NCBI GenBank assembly: GCA_021234155.1
Contig: JAJEKV010000551.1
Span: forward strand, 62,001-126,000
Length of the DNA stretch: 64,000 bases
Source of the DNA: Isoetes taiwanensis
Lineage: Eukaryota > Streptophyta > Lycopodiopsida > Isoetales > Isoetaceae
Reading direction: 5' to 3'
Part shown: in pieces, positions 45,916-57,342 of the stretch
How positions within the stretch are numbered: the stretch's first letter is position 1
How the letters are laid out: each line of letters begins with the position of its first letter
Position numbers and translations under genes: made by a program
Notes under the pieces: generated by a model
Databases searched by the model: none
What the model was told of the DNA's origin: nothing
The model's input: only the letters and a program-made list of their open reading frames with translations

Positions 45916-47509
45916 TGTGGACGCTCCCGGAATATATCGACCCTTCGGACATTATACATCACGGGGACTTTCCCCTCCCATGGCGATCATCTCACCATGG
46001 CGAGGGCCCTCAGATGCGGTTGGGCCATCGATGAAATGAGGCCGAAGAAGGACCTGAAGGGTCATTCGCCGCCTTCAATGGGACTCCCGTCGGCGGAAGC
46101 ATGAATACAAGGGTCAGACACAAAAGCGAATATACATAAATAGCCACCACGAAGGGTGGCGCATCCATCAATATACCAACGGCATAGAATATGCAGCTAA
46201 TCCTAAGAAAAACACCCAAACCCGAGGTTCTACCCGGCGCCCGGACTCCCCGTGGGGATCGGTGTGACTGGGCCTCAAGAGATCAGCGGGACCGAGTCTT
46301 GGCATGGCGTTGGCGGCATAGAACATTGGCTAGGGTTGTCCCTCCATCCGCCCCTCCCCGTGCACACTTTGCGAGATGGGTCAATTCATGCTATGGCTTT
46401 GCTATAGCCTTGGAGACGCAGAGCTTCGGGGCATCACCCTCACGAGCCTACTCGAGGTTCATGGCGCTGGTCCGATGAGGCGTGGTGGGAAGCGTCCCCT
46501 TCGAGAATCACGGTGGTTCCATGGGTGAGCTAGAGAATACGTGTCGCATCAGCGACCCCGCATCCGTACCCAACTTACTCACCTAAATCTACTCAAAGTG
46601 CAAGGTGCTCCATCACGGATCACACCTTCCCACCGGGGAGTGTCGGACCCATACCCGGCCCCCTCGTGACCGGCTCTCGAGGCCCTAGCCCTTTGTAGGA
46701 ATCTCGGGAGCCTTGTATGCTCATGCAAGACCCACCCCTCATGTCACCATTGTGTTCCTTGTGCGGTGCTAAGCCGGACCATAGCATCTAGGACCGGTGG
46801 GTTCTTGTGCACACGCATAAGTAATGGGACTTCAGTATGCGTTATCTAGGAGCATGCTCTTTATACGGTTGAGGCCTCTACCCCCGTAATCCCCGTTTGA
46901 GTCGGACCAAACAAAAGAATTAACAATCCATCCTTTGAGTAAGAACCAAAATTGAATATAAAGAGAACTTGTTTGTACAATCAAGGGTTAGTCTCTATGA
47001 TTGAATTACAAAGAAGCAGAGAAAAACGGACACAACCAAGTGTTAACTAGAATTCATAGCCACCTACGAATTACATTTGGACTCATTCCCATGGGGCCTC
47101 CATCTCTGGGCGGTTGAAGATGCATTTGTGGCTTCACGAGGGACGGCTGGTATGGCGGTTCTCTGCCCAGTGGTTGATGGCTTTCAGCTCCTGGCCTTCC
47201 TTGGTCGATCTTGAGGAGTCAATCCCGGGGATAGGGGTCAAGTTGGCATCCAAACTTGGCAATCCCCATGCTGCCTTGTCGATTGGGGCAGGTGGGCCTT
47301 CCCAAATGGGTAATTATCCTAATTTCCTAGGTTATAGGTTATTATTAATAATGTGTTAAATTAGCATAGCTAATTTAATCCTTTGTAAGGTAACCCCTAG
47401 GTTGCAATTAAGTTCCCATACCCCATGGTAGCGTACCTTTAGGGAGTGGCGTGCTTGTATTTATGCGTGTCCCGTATAGTAGACCCGTATAAATACGTGG
47501 AACGTCACA
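45916..47509 (-). repeat. Chromovirus LTR (3' LTR)
   Basis: 1,594 bases. Contains the segment shared with the other LTR from 'aatatatcgaccc' to 'aaatacgtgg'. The TATA-like 'ttatacggg' sits near the inner end on the minus strand. Confidence 0.9.
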
Positions 47510-48254
47510 TTCTCCCCTCCTTAAAAATAATCTTTTGTCCTCGGCATTAGGGTTAACTAATTGAATACATATCGTAAAACCTTTGAATTAGAGAATGAAG
47601 TTAAGAATATAACATTATCACGTTGAGATTATAGTAATTTGGATGATAATACATTGAAGTTAAAATATCAAAGTACTAGCACCAGGGTGCTCGATACAAA
47701 CTTATGATCAAGGAGTTTAGGACCGGAGTCCGATTTAAAACATTCTGACAACAAAATTCACACATGTAGACAAAACCAATCACGGGACAAGTTGGGTCAT
47801 CGGCAACCCTCTATACAATGCGGTGGCGACTTGTTTTGGCCCCGCACACAACCATATACCGTAGGTTAATAGTATGATTAAATTGTGGTTGCGGGGACCA
47901 CCCCTAGAAATAAAAGAAAAAAATATCTAGAAGGGAATCTATCATGTATGCGGCTTGCAATTGCTCTTATAGCGAGCGAACTTGATCTATTTACTAGATG
48001 CCTTCCTAGCAATTCGCGGTCATGTCAACATCAACAATACACTCGTCCTAGAGAACACGAAGGTGATCTCATCATCGGTTATTACTATCATATACGATGT
48101 GTCTACCCTCTAAAACATGACTCTCGGTCAATCAAGCCTTCAAAGCTTACCCGGGGGGCGGGGTTGATAGCATCGTTGATGGTGCGACCTTGAGATTCCC
48201 GCATGAAGTCGGATAGTGCTTCTCAAGGTCTATCTTCATCACCCGGTAGCATCT

Positions 48255-49330
48255 TCAACTGGTAAGTGCTTCCACTTGACCAAATATTGCAACATTTGAG
48301 TCCTTGCAGTACGTTTGTAAGCTTTCGATCAAGAAGAGCTTGGGCACTATTTCCAGCTGCTCTTGGTCATTTCTAGGAGGGTAGGGGTATCCAAAACCTC
48401 CTCGGATCAGGGTGTGTTGCTTGGAAGACTCACGTGAAAGACCTTGTGGATCTTCAAGCGGGGTGGCAAGTCCAAGCGATATGCTGTTCTCCCACACGTT
48501 CGGTAATCACAGGCGGCCGATATATCGGGTGCCGGCTTTTCTGATTACCAATTTTAAGCTTGGCTTGTTTTACTTTGATTTTAAGCCAAACCGATTAGCC
48601 CACCGGAAGATTAGGTGGGGTTCGGTGCTTATCCGCTAGACTCTTCGGCGACTCACGTCGCGGCCAATAAGTAACCCGAACTTCTTCCACCAAGGCTGCA
48701 TTTCTAGAAGGAGTTGTTGAGAGACCTCCACTTTAGAAAGCAGGATTATGCCATAATGCGGAGTAAGACATTGATAGCCATAATTTATCATGAAAGGAGA
48801 CATTCTAGAAGACTCGCTTTGCTTAATGCATTGTAGGCAAATTCGACCAAGTAAATATAATCGGCCCATTGTATTTGTTTACTCCATACATAGCTTCTTA
48901 GCATATCTTCGATAATAACGATTGACACGTTACGTTTGACCATCAATGCGAGGATGGTAGGCTGTACTCATAGCAAGCTTTGGTGCGGATGGTGGCGAAG
49001 AAATCCTTCGAGAATGCAAGCGACAAACTTAGGATCCCTATCGATACAATTACTCTCGGCATCCGTGCAACCTGAAAATTTCCTTTGCAAAGAGCAAAGG
49101 CGGTGTCAAAGGCGGTGTCGTGTGGTGCGACATGGCGGGGAAGTGAGCCATCTTTGATAATTTGTCGACCCACGACCATTAAGGCATCATACCCGCGAAT
49201 GCGTGGAAGCCCCACAATGAAATCCATGGTTATGACTTCCCACTTGGCGTTGGGCACATCAAAGGTTGCAACTCCCGGGAACTCTTAATTGCTCCGCCTT
49301 GGTTTGCTGACAAACGACAGCATTTGATGT
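48255..49330 (-). pseudogene. Chromovirus integrase and chromodomain-like tail
   Basis: Minus strand from 49330: CQQTKAEQL, KWEVITMDFIVGLPRIRGYD, ALMVV, HDTAFDTAF, CPRVIVS-like (here MPRVIVS), KDFFATI; then QSESSRMSPFMINYGYQCLT at about 48820-48760 and an HYGIILLSK segment. The order fits a gypsy integrase core and GPY/F region. Downstream, QEQLEIVPKLFLIESLQT followed by a VAIFGQVEA segment at about 48390-48260 resembles the chromodomain start (P..ILD...R..) of chromoviruses, but weakly. Multiple frame shifts occur at CG-rich spots. Confidence 0.78.
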
Positions 49331-49699
49331 ACCTAGCAATATCCTTCTTCATGGAAGGCCAAAAATAGCTGGAGCGGATCTTAAAGTAAGTTTTCATAAA
49401 ACCCGCATGTCTGCTATAGGGCTGTTGTGTGTGTCATGGAGAATCAACTTTTCGCACCCACGAAGTCATTTGGAACACACAACTTATCTTTGTAATATAA
49501 TAAATTGCCCTCCTTCTTATATGAGCGGAATGCTTCCGCGTTCTCTATCAGTCTGCAGGCTTCCTTACCCAAACTTTCCCAAATATTACGTAATTAGGGA
49601 TCGTGGCCAAGGTGCATTTCTATCTGCTTCCCAAACTTCATTTTGGTGAGTGTGGAAATGGCATTACAATGAGTGCGGGTTATAAAGGGATGGCGTGAC

Positions 49700-51200
49700 A
49701 AAGCATCCGCAACCACATTGTGCTTTCTGGCTTGTATACAATCTCGAAGTCATATTCCTCGAGAATTCCATCCATCTTCTTGAGGAGATTTAGATTTGGG
49801 TGGGTGGATAGATGGCGGAGACTCGATGATCCGTATCAACTGAAATCTTCTACCAAGAAGGTAGTGTCTCCAAATACGGAGAGAACGCATTACAAGCTGC
49901 TAGCAACTCTGATCATGGGTAGGATATCGCTGCTGCTGCATCGTTCATCTTCTTTGAATCGTAAGCAACAACTCTCCCCTCTCGCATTAAGACACCACCG
50001 GTAGCTATCTTACTTGCATCGGTGGCTACCGATTTATCCTTTTCGGATCGGGCAAGGTAAGGACTGAAGTGCGGATGTTAAAAGCATCCTTGAGTTTCGA
50101 AAGCCGACTTGGACTTTTGTTTTCCAATGTTCCATCAATCCTTTACTTTCTCATGTCTTGTGAGATTAGTAAGAGGTGCGGCAATTGTTGCAAAATCCTT
50201 AACAAATTTCCGATAATATCCTGCGAGTCCCAAGAAACTCGGACCTCTGAAACATTAGGCTGGAATGGGCCAATCCTTCTTGCTTCTATCTTAATTTGGG
50301 TCTGTAGCAATTCCTTCTTTGAGATAATATGCCCCAAATAGTCTACCCTCGAATTGGCGAACTTGCATTTAGAGAACTTGGCGAAGAGGCTGATGAAGCC
50401 TTAGCTTTTGCAAAGCTAATCGAAGATGTTGTTCATGTTGCTGCAAAGGTTTTACTATAGATGAGAATGTCATCAAAGAAAATGACAACAAAGTCATCCA
50501 AGTATTGGCGGAAGATGTCATTCATCAACCGCATAAGCGTTGCGGGGCGTTGGTCAATCAAAAGGCATGACGTGAATTCGTAATGCCCATATCCAGCAAA
50601 TGAAAAGCAGACTTATGGATGTCCTCTTCCTTAATCCTTATCTGATGGTACCAGGGGGCGCCAAATCAATCTTTGAAATATTTTGCTCCTTGCAAGCTGG
50701 TCCATAAGATCATACGCCCTAGGCAAAGCATAGCGATTCTTGATGGTATGCTTATTGAGTTGCCCTATAATCAATACACATCCTTAAGGAGCCATCCTTC
50801 TTCTTGACAAAAGAATAGGAGCGCCAAATGGTGAAACACTAGGCGAATAAACCCCAAATTCAGTAACTCTTGCCATTTTGTTTCTTAAGCTCTGCTAACT
50901 CAGGAGGACTCATTGATGCGGGGCTTTCTTTGGTAGGCTTAGTACCGGTTCAAGAGTTATCTCACATTCAACCCCTCTAAAAGGAGGAAGCTTGTGGATC
51001 TCATCTGGAAAAAGATCGCTAAATTCTCGAAGAAGGGTAGCAATGTCCAGATGGTAAAGCGTCGATTACTAGCTGCTTTGTTTGGAGTCCGACTCAATGG
51101 AAGCAAGTTTAATGAGGCAAAGAAGTTCATTCTGCGCGTATAGCTTTTCCTATTTGCTTTATTGACATTTTTGCATGGCGGAGTGTAATGAATCACCTTT
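49700..51200 (-). pseudogene. Chromovirus reverse transcriptase and RNase H region
   Basis: The minus strand shows, in several frames, MCIDYR near 50785, the catalytic segment VVIFFDDILIYSK at about 50498-50457 (FFDD variant of Y.DD intact), and LGHIISKKELLQTQIKIEAR at about 50337, then WDSQDIIGNLLRILQQLPHL (the connection region GLTGYYR.F...). RNase H lies at about 50080-49700 in pieces. Reading frames are broken by small indels. Confidence 0.78.
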
Positions 51201-51416
51201 TATTGTCACCGCGTGCTCCATTAGCGGCGTTGAAGGTGACCTCCGTTTCTCCCCGGTCTATGTGGGCCCTAGCGAGGCGCTAAAAACTCCATTCCCACAA
51301 TAAGATCATATTTGCCAATGTCCATTAACTTTCGGCACCCAAGGCAGGCTGGTGCTTTTGGCGGCTGCATTTAAAGGTTATCTGGCTGACCATGAGTGTG
51401 TCTGATCTTACGCTAG

Positions 51417-51720
51417 CTAATGTGGTGGCTTAGGTCGGGATCTCAATGTTTCAGTTCGCGATGCACAGGCCATTCTAGGAGAAGCAAAATTATTATCATT
51501 ACTACCCGTGTCCATCAAAATTATGAAGGGCTTCTTGTCTACTTGGCCTATTGTAGAAATAACGGAAGGCTGACTTTCAGCGTTACTTTTTGTTTCTATA
51601 GCGGCAAGAATATGAGGCACGCACCATGAATGTACTCGGGAGCCTCGTCTTCGCAGCAAGATTGGACTCAAATCTTCCCAATCCAGGTCGGCCATGGCGG
51701 TTAGGCGTCTGGCGTGGCTT
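51417..51720 (-). pseudogene. Chromovirus aspartic protease region
   Basis: Minus strand reads ISTIGQVDKKPFIILMDTGS, then ND and a frame change. DTGS is the active-site motif. Upstream is a serine/arginine-rich linker; the gag zinc knuckle is expected here near 51720-51800 (CMKCR.S.LACLIGPSC type in a garbled frame). Confidence 0.7.
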
Positions 51721-51826
51721 TACGGACACAGTGCATGAAGTGTCGGGCCTCATCATTAGCATGCCTTATCGGCCCGAGCTGTTCTACGGCCTCTTTAGGA
51801 ATGGTATGTAAGAGGCCCGTATTTCC

Positions 51827-52876
51827 TTACCCGGCATTGTTACGCTTATCCCGTGCTAAAGCGACTTTCTTCTCTGGCGGCCATAAGAATTGTCGCGGAG
51901 AGGGCCCGGACTTGGCGAGCGGGGTTTGTAAGGTGTGGGCGGGCCGTGGGGCTGCGAGTAAGGAAGCGGTCGCGAATCTTTGGTTCTTTGGCGTGTCTTC
52001 CTCAAGGCTTAATGCCTTAGCTTCCGCCTCTGCTACTGACTTTGGGTCGATAGCCTTGACCATTCGTTTAATAGATGGGGCCAACCCTTCAATGTAGCCC
52101 TCTCTTTGCTCTTTTCTCATTCATTCACAGCACATACAACCTCAAGCGCATGAGATTCGTCGGTGTAGGCCTGCGGACATGCCTTTCTGTTCCAACTGTA
52201 GAAGGTCGAATCTGTTGGCATTTGTGTGAGGCGCGTAATAATGCGATTTAAAAGCCTTAGCAAACTTCCTGAACTTGCATCTGCTCCTATCCAGGTGTTT
52301 AGCTCTGGCGTAACCCTTCCACCAAATACGGGCAGCTCCGGTAAGGTTCGTGGTGGCGACCTTCCCTGTATCTTTCTCTGTCATTCCATAGGACTTCCGA
52401 ATTCCTTCATTTTCGTCCAACCAAGATTCGCATTCAAGCCTCCTCTGGATTTCCCATCAAAGAGCGGACTTCCGGTTCTTCCATATACTAGTGATTTGTA
52501 TCAGCGGTTTTGATTATTCCTTATCCTTCGCCTTGAATGATCAGCATCGATGGCGAGGACCCGAAGAACCGAAGTGGTTGAATGTGAGAAGCGGGCGCTA
52601 TCCTTAGAGGAACCGATGGGCTTAGCATGAGTCCTCCTGCATGCAGTGCAGGGGCTAGCTCACGGGAGGAGATGGCTGTTGTGCAGGTGGACTCAATGGT
52701 CGCGGAGGTAATTCCGGTCCGTCCTCCTGAGTATGTGGCAGTGGATTGGTATGCAACACATAAGCCTGTAACTCACCGAGTTGCCTTTTCATTAACATCA
52801 ATTCCTGTTCAGGGGTGAGCCTACTGGCGTTGGAGGGTGTTGCCAAAGCGTTCGTTACACCGTCTATAGGGAGCAT
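51827..52876 (-). pseudogene. Chromovirus gag
   Basis: Starts MLPIDGVTNALATPSNASRL at 52876. RLTPEQELMLMKRQLGELQA suggests a coiled coil, followed by a Pro-rich linker. The capsid part at 52420-52142 contains LTGAARIWWKGYARAKHLDR, then FRKFAKAFKSHYYAPH and FDLLQLEQKGMS, typical of Retrotrans_gag. YIEGLAPSIKRMVKAIDPKS, then AEAEAKALSLEE follows at 52110-51990. Three frames are used, so frame breaks are present. Confidence 0.82.
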
Positions 52877-53009
52877 TCATGAATATATAAGATTTATACT
52901 AATGTATAATCCCTTTTAAAATAATTGAGATCAAAAAGAATATACAAACAGAAAACAATGTTTTTATTTCATTGAAGTCGAGTACAAAACAAGTATATTG
53001 GTACATGGG

Positions 53010-53606
53010 TTAAGACGAAAGTAGGTATGATACAGTGGAAACTCTTAAAATTCTATCCGCACACAGCGTAACAGCAACAAAGAAACATAATGAGGAAGAG
53101 ACCAAGCCTAGGGGTTGGCGAAGGAGTCTGAGGATCAGCGTGGCGGTACTCTCCGTACTGCTTCGGACGAGTTTATAAGCGTGCCAGGGCTTGGACAATG
53201 ATTGCTTGGTACTCCCATGTTGGGCTGATAATCAGAAGGTTAAAGAGCCTTCCGCGCGCGCATAAAAAGAGTTGCCAAAGATGGTCGTTGGCGTCCTCGA
53301 AGGAGCCGTGCCTGGTCATATTCGGTAGTCAGTGCGACCACGGGGTCATCTTCGGATCCTCGGCTTCGATCCACGAGGATGTTAACTATCTCCAGCCCTT
53401 TGTCGAGGGTCGTAGAGTTCCCACAGTGGCGGTGGTTCGGTTTCATAGCCTTCCTCCCACTCACGGATATTCACCATATCTCGGCCATAGTCACATGTGC
53501 GGCCGGGATCGTCTCTCCTAACCATGTGGGTGATTCTTTCCTCATACTCCCAAATGGTTTCCCTGCAACATAGTTGGAGTGAATAGAGAACATTTTGTAA
53601 TTCCAC
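53010..53606 (-). CDS. Unassigned ORF block C upstream of the chromovirus gag
   Basis: Minus strand MELQNVLYSLQLCCRETIWE, YEERITHMVRRDDPGRTCDY, GRDMVNIREWEEGYETEPPP and LWELYDPRQRAGDS, then in another frame VNILVDRSRGSEDDPVVALT and EYDQARLLRGRQRPSLATLF. The composition (many charged residues, few chance stops within each piece) looks like real protein. A TTGCAG| acceptor-like site precedes ETIWEYEE. An AT-rich spacer with AATAAA follows on the same strand. No family recognised. Confidence 0.45.
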
Positions 53607-53809
53607 TATACCCTAAACTTTAATGCTTTGGAAGAGGATGTCATCATAAAAAAAAACAATTTAGTTATACTCATCAAAGAAACTTTGTATTTAATAAGTA
53701 GATAAGGTACACATTTTTCAGTATGGTTTAAACAATTGCCAATCCCAAAATCTCATAACTACATGTGTATATATATATACATAACAAAATTTATATAGCA
53801 CCCTTAGTT

Positions 53810-55200
53810 CAGGAACTAGGCCCTGCCTCTTTATCCTTAGCCCTAGGAGGTGGTGGAGGCGGTCGGTGTCATGGCGCGAGCTACCCCGGGGGTCCGCGGT
53901 GGGCCATAGCGGATGCAACCTGCGGTGGATAGGCAGCGGCCAATGGGGCTGCCGTGAGGGAGCTTCATGCCCATCAAGGCGCCAATATCACGGCCCAAGG
54001 CGTAGGGCAAGATCGTCGTGCAGTACATGCGTAAAGCGTGCGATAGGGGAAACTTTCTTGTGGCGGCGAGTGTAGAAAAGTCTTGGAGGAGGGCCCACCA
54101 TGAAGCTTGACCTCGGCCTAAGTCAGGGCTATGAAGAGAACTTGCGTATTTGAAGGCCGACAAAAAAAGCGGGTGAGGTGGTTCCGAGAGCACCTTCCCT
54201 TACTTGAGGAGTTTGAGGATCGCGACCACTTCCTTATCAAGTCCATGGGGACTTCTTCCTCCTTGAGCTCCTGTTGCTCCTCCTTCTTATCTTGAGGGTT
54301 ATGATATAAATCTTCACCCTCATCATCGAGCGGAGGAACCTCAACCATATTGATGTTTGGGGCGTGAGGTCCCATAGCCGTGAAAGCATCAGTGCGGAGG
54401 TTCTTGAAGGCTGGTTCCGCATCACAAAGTCGAAGGCGTAATAGAGTCTCACAAGGCTCTAGGGTCTCTGAACTGCGGCCATTTGGTGCACCTCGGGGGC
54501 TTCGGTAGAAGTGAAGTCGATGAAATCATCCATACAATACTCCGCCAAGCTCATAAAGTACATGGTCTTTGCGCTTGCGTCTAAATCCGGCCACTCATTG
54601 ATACGTCCGGATAATATCATCCAAGAGAAGGTATTCACCCTGGTGATAAATAAGCTGGAAGACCGTCTAACCACGACAAGCCTATAGATTGGTCGCGGTA
54701 GCGGTGGTAGCTCCTCGCTAGCTCTTTCCAGCGGCCAAAGTCACCCATTCCTATATGCTCGTCATCCCCCCTCCTCGGAGGATTACGGCAGCTTGCCCTT
54801 CTCTGCGGCGGCAGGTTTCATCCTCAAGCGTATTGGTCCATGAGGATGGCTAGGCGAAAGTAGCTTCCGGATCTGCTGCCCACGATCTTTGGACCACGGT
54901 AGGTGTTTACCCCATCGGAGTTTCCCTTCGGGACATCATAGGCATGTGTGTCCCCACCCTAGCATCTGCCGAACTATCTCGCTCCAAATACAAGTGGGGA
55001 GGATCCCTAGAGGAATACCAGAGGAAGCATTTCCTCCATGTAAAAATCAAAGGAATCCGGCATAGTGGGATCTGCTACATGTTAACAAGGAGGTCTATCG
55101 TTGGCATAGCAAAGGCTGCAGCGGTCGAAGGGGAACACTGTGGATCCCATTTCTCTCCATCAAGGTACCCGAGGCAGCAAAGGTGGCGGCAGCCATGAGC
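53810..55200 (-). CDS. Unassigned ORF block B upstream of the chromovirus gag
   Basis: Minus strand starting MAAATFAASGTLMERNGIHS near 55197. Pieces in several frames include DDEHIGMGDFGRWKELARSY, INEWPDLDASAKTMYFMSLA, EYCMDDFIDFTSTEAPEVHQ, MGPHAPNINMVEVPPLDDEG and QDKKEEQQELKEEEVPMDLI, then SHALRMYCTTILPYALGRDI, and an end PPPPPRAKDKEAGPSS with a stop at about 53812. The acidic tract and the Lys/Glu segment argue for protein coding. Frame breaks fall at CG-rich positions. No family recognised. Confidence 0.45.
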
Positions 55201-55384
55201 TAGAAGGGAGGAGAGGAAAAAAGCGTTTAAAATAACCCCTACGGTCCCCTTTTAAACCCTCTTAATAAAAGCTGATGTCGGCATTTTTATTTTAAATTTA
55301 ACATGGAAAAAAAAAAAAACATTAAACTTTTAATTCAAAATAAAAGCTTCTTTATTAATTATCACAAAAAATATGTACAAATCA

Positions 55385-56770
55385 CGGATCCCTTAAGTAG
55401 GCTAAGGTTGCTCCCCGTATCCTACGGTGAGGGCTAAATCCTTAGGCATTATGGTGACCCTCTTTGCGTGGATGGCGCCAAAGGTTGGCATCACCAAAAA
55501 GTGCTACCAAGTAGGCTTGGTGACCTCTTGGGCGCCAAAATTACAAAGATGCGGAAGCGGAGATCGGTCTTAAATTTTTGTGCGATCTCCGTACCCGACC
55601 TCGAAAAGGCGACTTCGATTAGAAGGTCGGTGGACTTGCGAAATTGCGGATCTCCCGCAATGCCCGCGATGCGGGTCGGAACCGATGGGGCTTCATTGCG
55701 GCCCAGGGCGATGATGTTGGCACCGTCTTAGCCCGGTAACCCGGTGGGAGTTATCCACTCTAGCGCCTCCGGTCGGGCTGGTCTTCTTCCCAAAAGCCCG
55801 GCGGAGTCTTTAACTTATCTTTGTATTATTTGCCGGCCTTATGGCAACTCCTTCGCCCGGGCTTAGCGATTGGGATCGTGGGTTTTGGGTTCGAGCCACT
55901 CCCGGATGCACCTCCTCCTGTTGGTCCGCTGATCTTGTCGGTCCAGCTCCTCTTGCTCCAACTTCTCGCTCTTCAGAGCTCTCCTCGAGGTCTTCTTGGA
56001 TCGAGCAAAAGTTAGACTCGCGACACGGCGATTAAGTTCAGCGTGGTACCTTAATGGCCATGAGACCCATATCTATCTGAATAGTGGTCGGATAGTCTAT
56101 GCTAATGTGGGGATTTCTCCCCATACAAAGGCTGTTGGAACCCTCATGCCATTGGTATGGGGAACCTCAATAGCTCTCTGCCATCGATGGCCCTGACAAA
56201 GCCGTCTCAGAAATCCGGTACTCCCTACCCGGACTCTTTGTATCCAGGCCGCTCAATTTCCGATTGGTGGGTCTTCCACGGCAAAACCCTAATCCGGTCG
56301 GCCTCGATCCGTCGACATCTTCCTCCTCAGGTATGGCCTTCTTGTTCCGGGAGGATAAAATTTGATGAGCATCATCACCATATCGAGTTGCTCAACAAGG
56401 GTATAGGGGCTGGCGTAGGTTCAAATTAGGATGAGGAATGGCTACGAGAAGTGATAGGCGGGATATGGAATCTATCATTGTTCTCAAACCTATTGACCGG
56501 CTCATCCAACAAGATGTCGATGAGGGTCGTTAGCCATGTGCTTAGCAATCATGGCGTAGATCTCCCGATGCTCATGGTGGGCGGGTCCGGGCGCTCTTGG
56601 TAATAGCCATAGGGAATAGTGTCAAGGGAAGAGGATGATAAGGGTAGCTTAGGAGGCACAAAGCACAAGGGCCTTGATATCAAGGTCCGGTCCGGTGGCG
56701 ATGGCGGGGCGGCTCGAGGCGGTTGGCCCAGCGGAAGCAAAAGCAAATAATGAGAAAATGGTTTGCTAAG
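55385..56770 (-). CDS. Unassigned ORF block A, nearest the chromovirus 5' LTR
   Basis: Broken minus-strand frames, among them LGQPPRAAPPSPPDRTLISR, HHEHREIYAMIAKHMAND, and further down ARSKKTSRRALKSEKLEQEE. Flanked on both sides by AT-rich spacers (55230-55385 and 56765-56870, the latter with a long T run on the plus strand). More decayed or error-rich than blocks B and C. It could be the first part of the same unknown gene. Confidence 0.35.
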
Positions 56771-56870
56771 CGGCCAATTAACTTTTAAAATTTCAAATTT
56801 TTTTTTTTTTTTTTTTTTCCTTATTAACTTCAAAATTTTATTATTAAAAAATATCTGGAAATCTGGCGCC

Positions 56871-57326
56871 ACACGGTGATACGGGGCGCCCGATGGCATT
56901 ATCTGGGTTTACGCCGGTTGGGTGTCGTCGAAATGCGGCGCGCCGAGTTGACTGGCGGGCCAGCGTTGACTTCGAGTCTGGCGGGTGGGCGCCCGGCGAC
57001 ATTCGGCGCACAACTTGGCTATAGCGACAAAAGCAAAGCGGGCCGAATTCGTTTTGGGCCTGCCCTTGACTATTTTCGCTGGAGTTATTTGTTTTAGGGT
57101 AATTCAGTCGCCCAATCCAATGGAGCCATCATCTTTGTCATTTGAGTTGCGGCACTGTTAGGCCTCAATCTTGGCCCCTCCACTTCAAAGCTACAATTCC
57201 TTAACAACCTAACACCAAACCAAACAACAAAAGAGAACTAACGACACATTGACTTAGCCTCCTCCTAACTACCGTTACTACGAGTTAGTGTTTGGCGGTG
57301 CTATGATTTCGAACAACCAAAATCAC
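56871..57326 (-). other. Chromovirus 5' leader
   Basis: Lies between block A and the primer binding site. No ORF with known motifs. Confidence 0.5.
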
Positions 57327-57339
57327 GGCTCACGATGCC
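57327..57339 (-). promoter_or_regulatory. Possible primer binding site of the chromovirus
   Basis: The minus strand reads GGCATCGTGAGCC a few bases after the 5' LTR. This is loosely like the iMet site GGTATCAGAGCC, with mismatches that could be errors. Weak on its own; the element's orientation is fixed by gene order. Confidence 0.35.
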
Positions 57340-57342
57340 TGC

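Noticed and set aside
46010-48497. ORFs in the chromovirus LTR and its 3' flank on either strand
   Set aside because: LTRs are non-coding here; the ORFs differ between the two LTRs and have no motifs.
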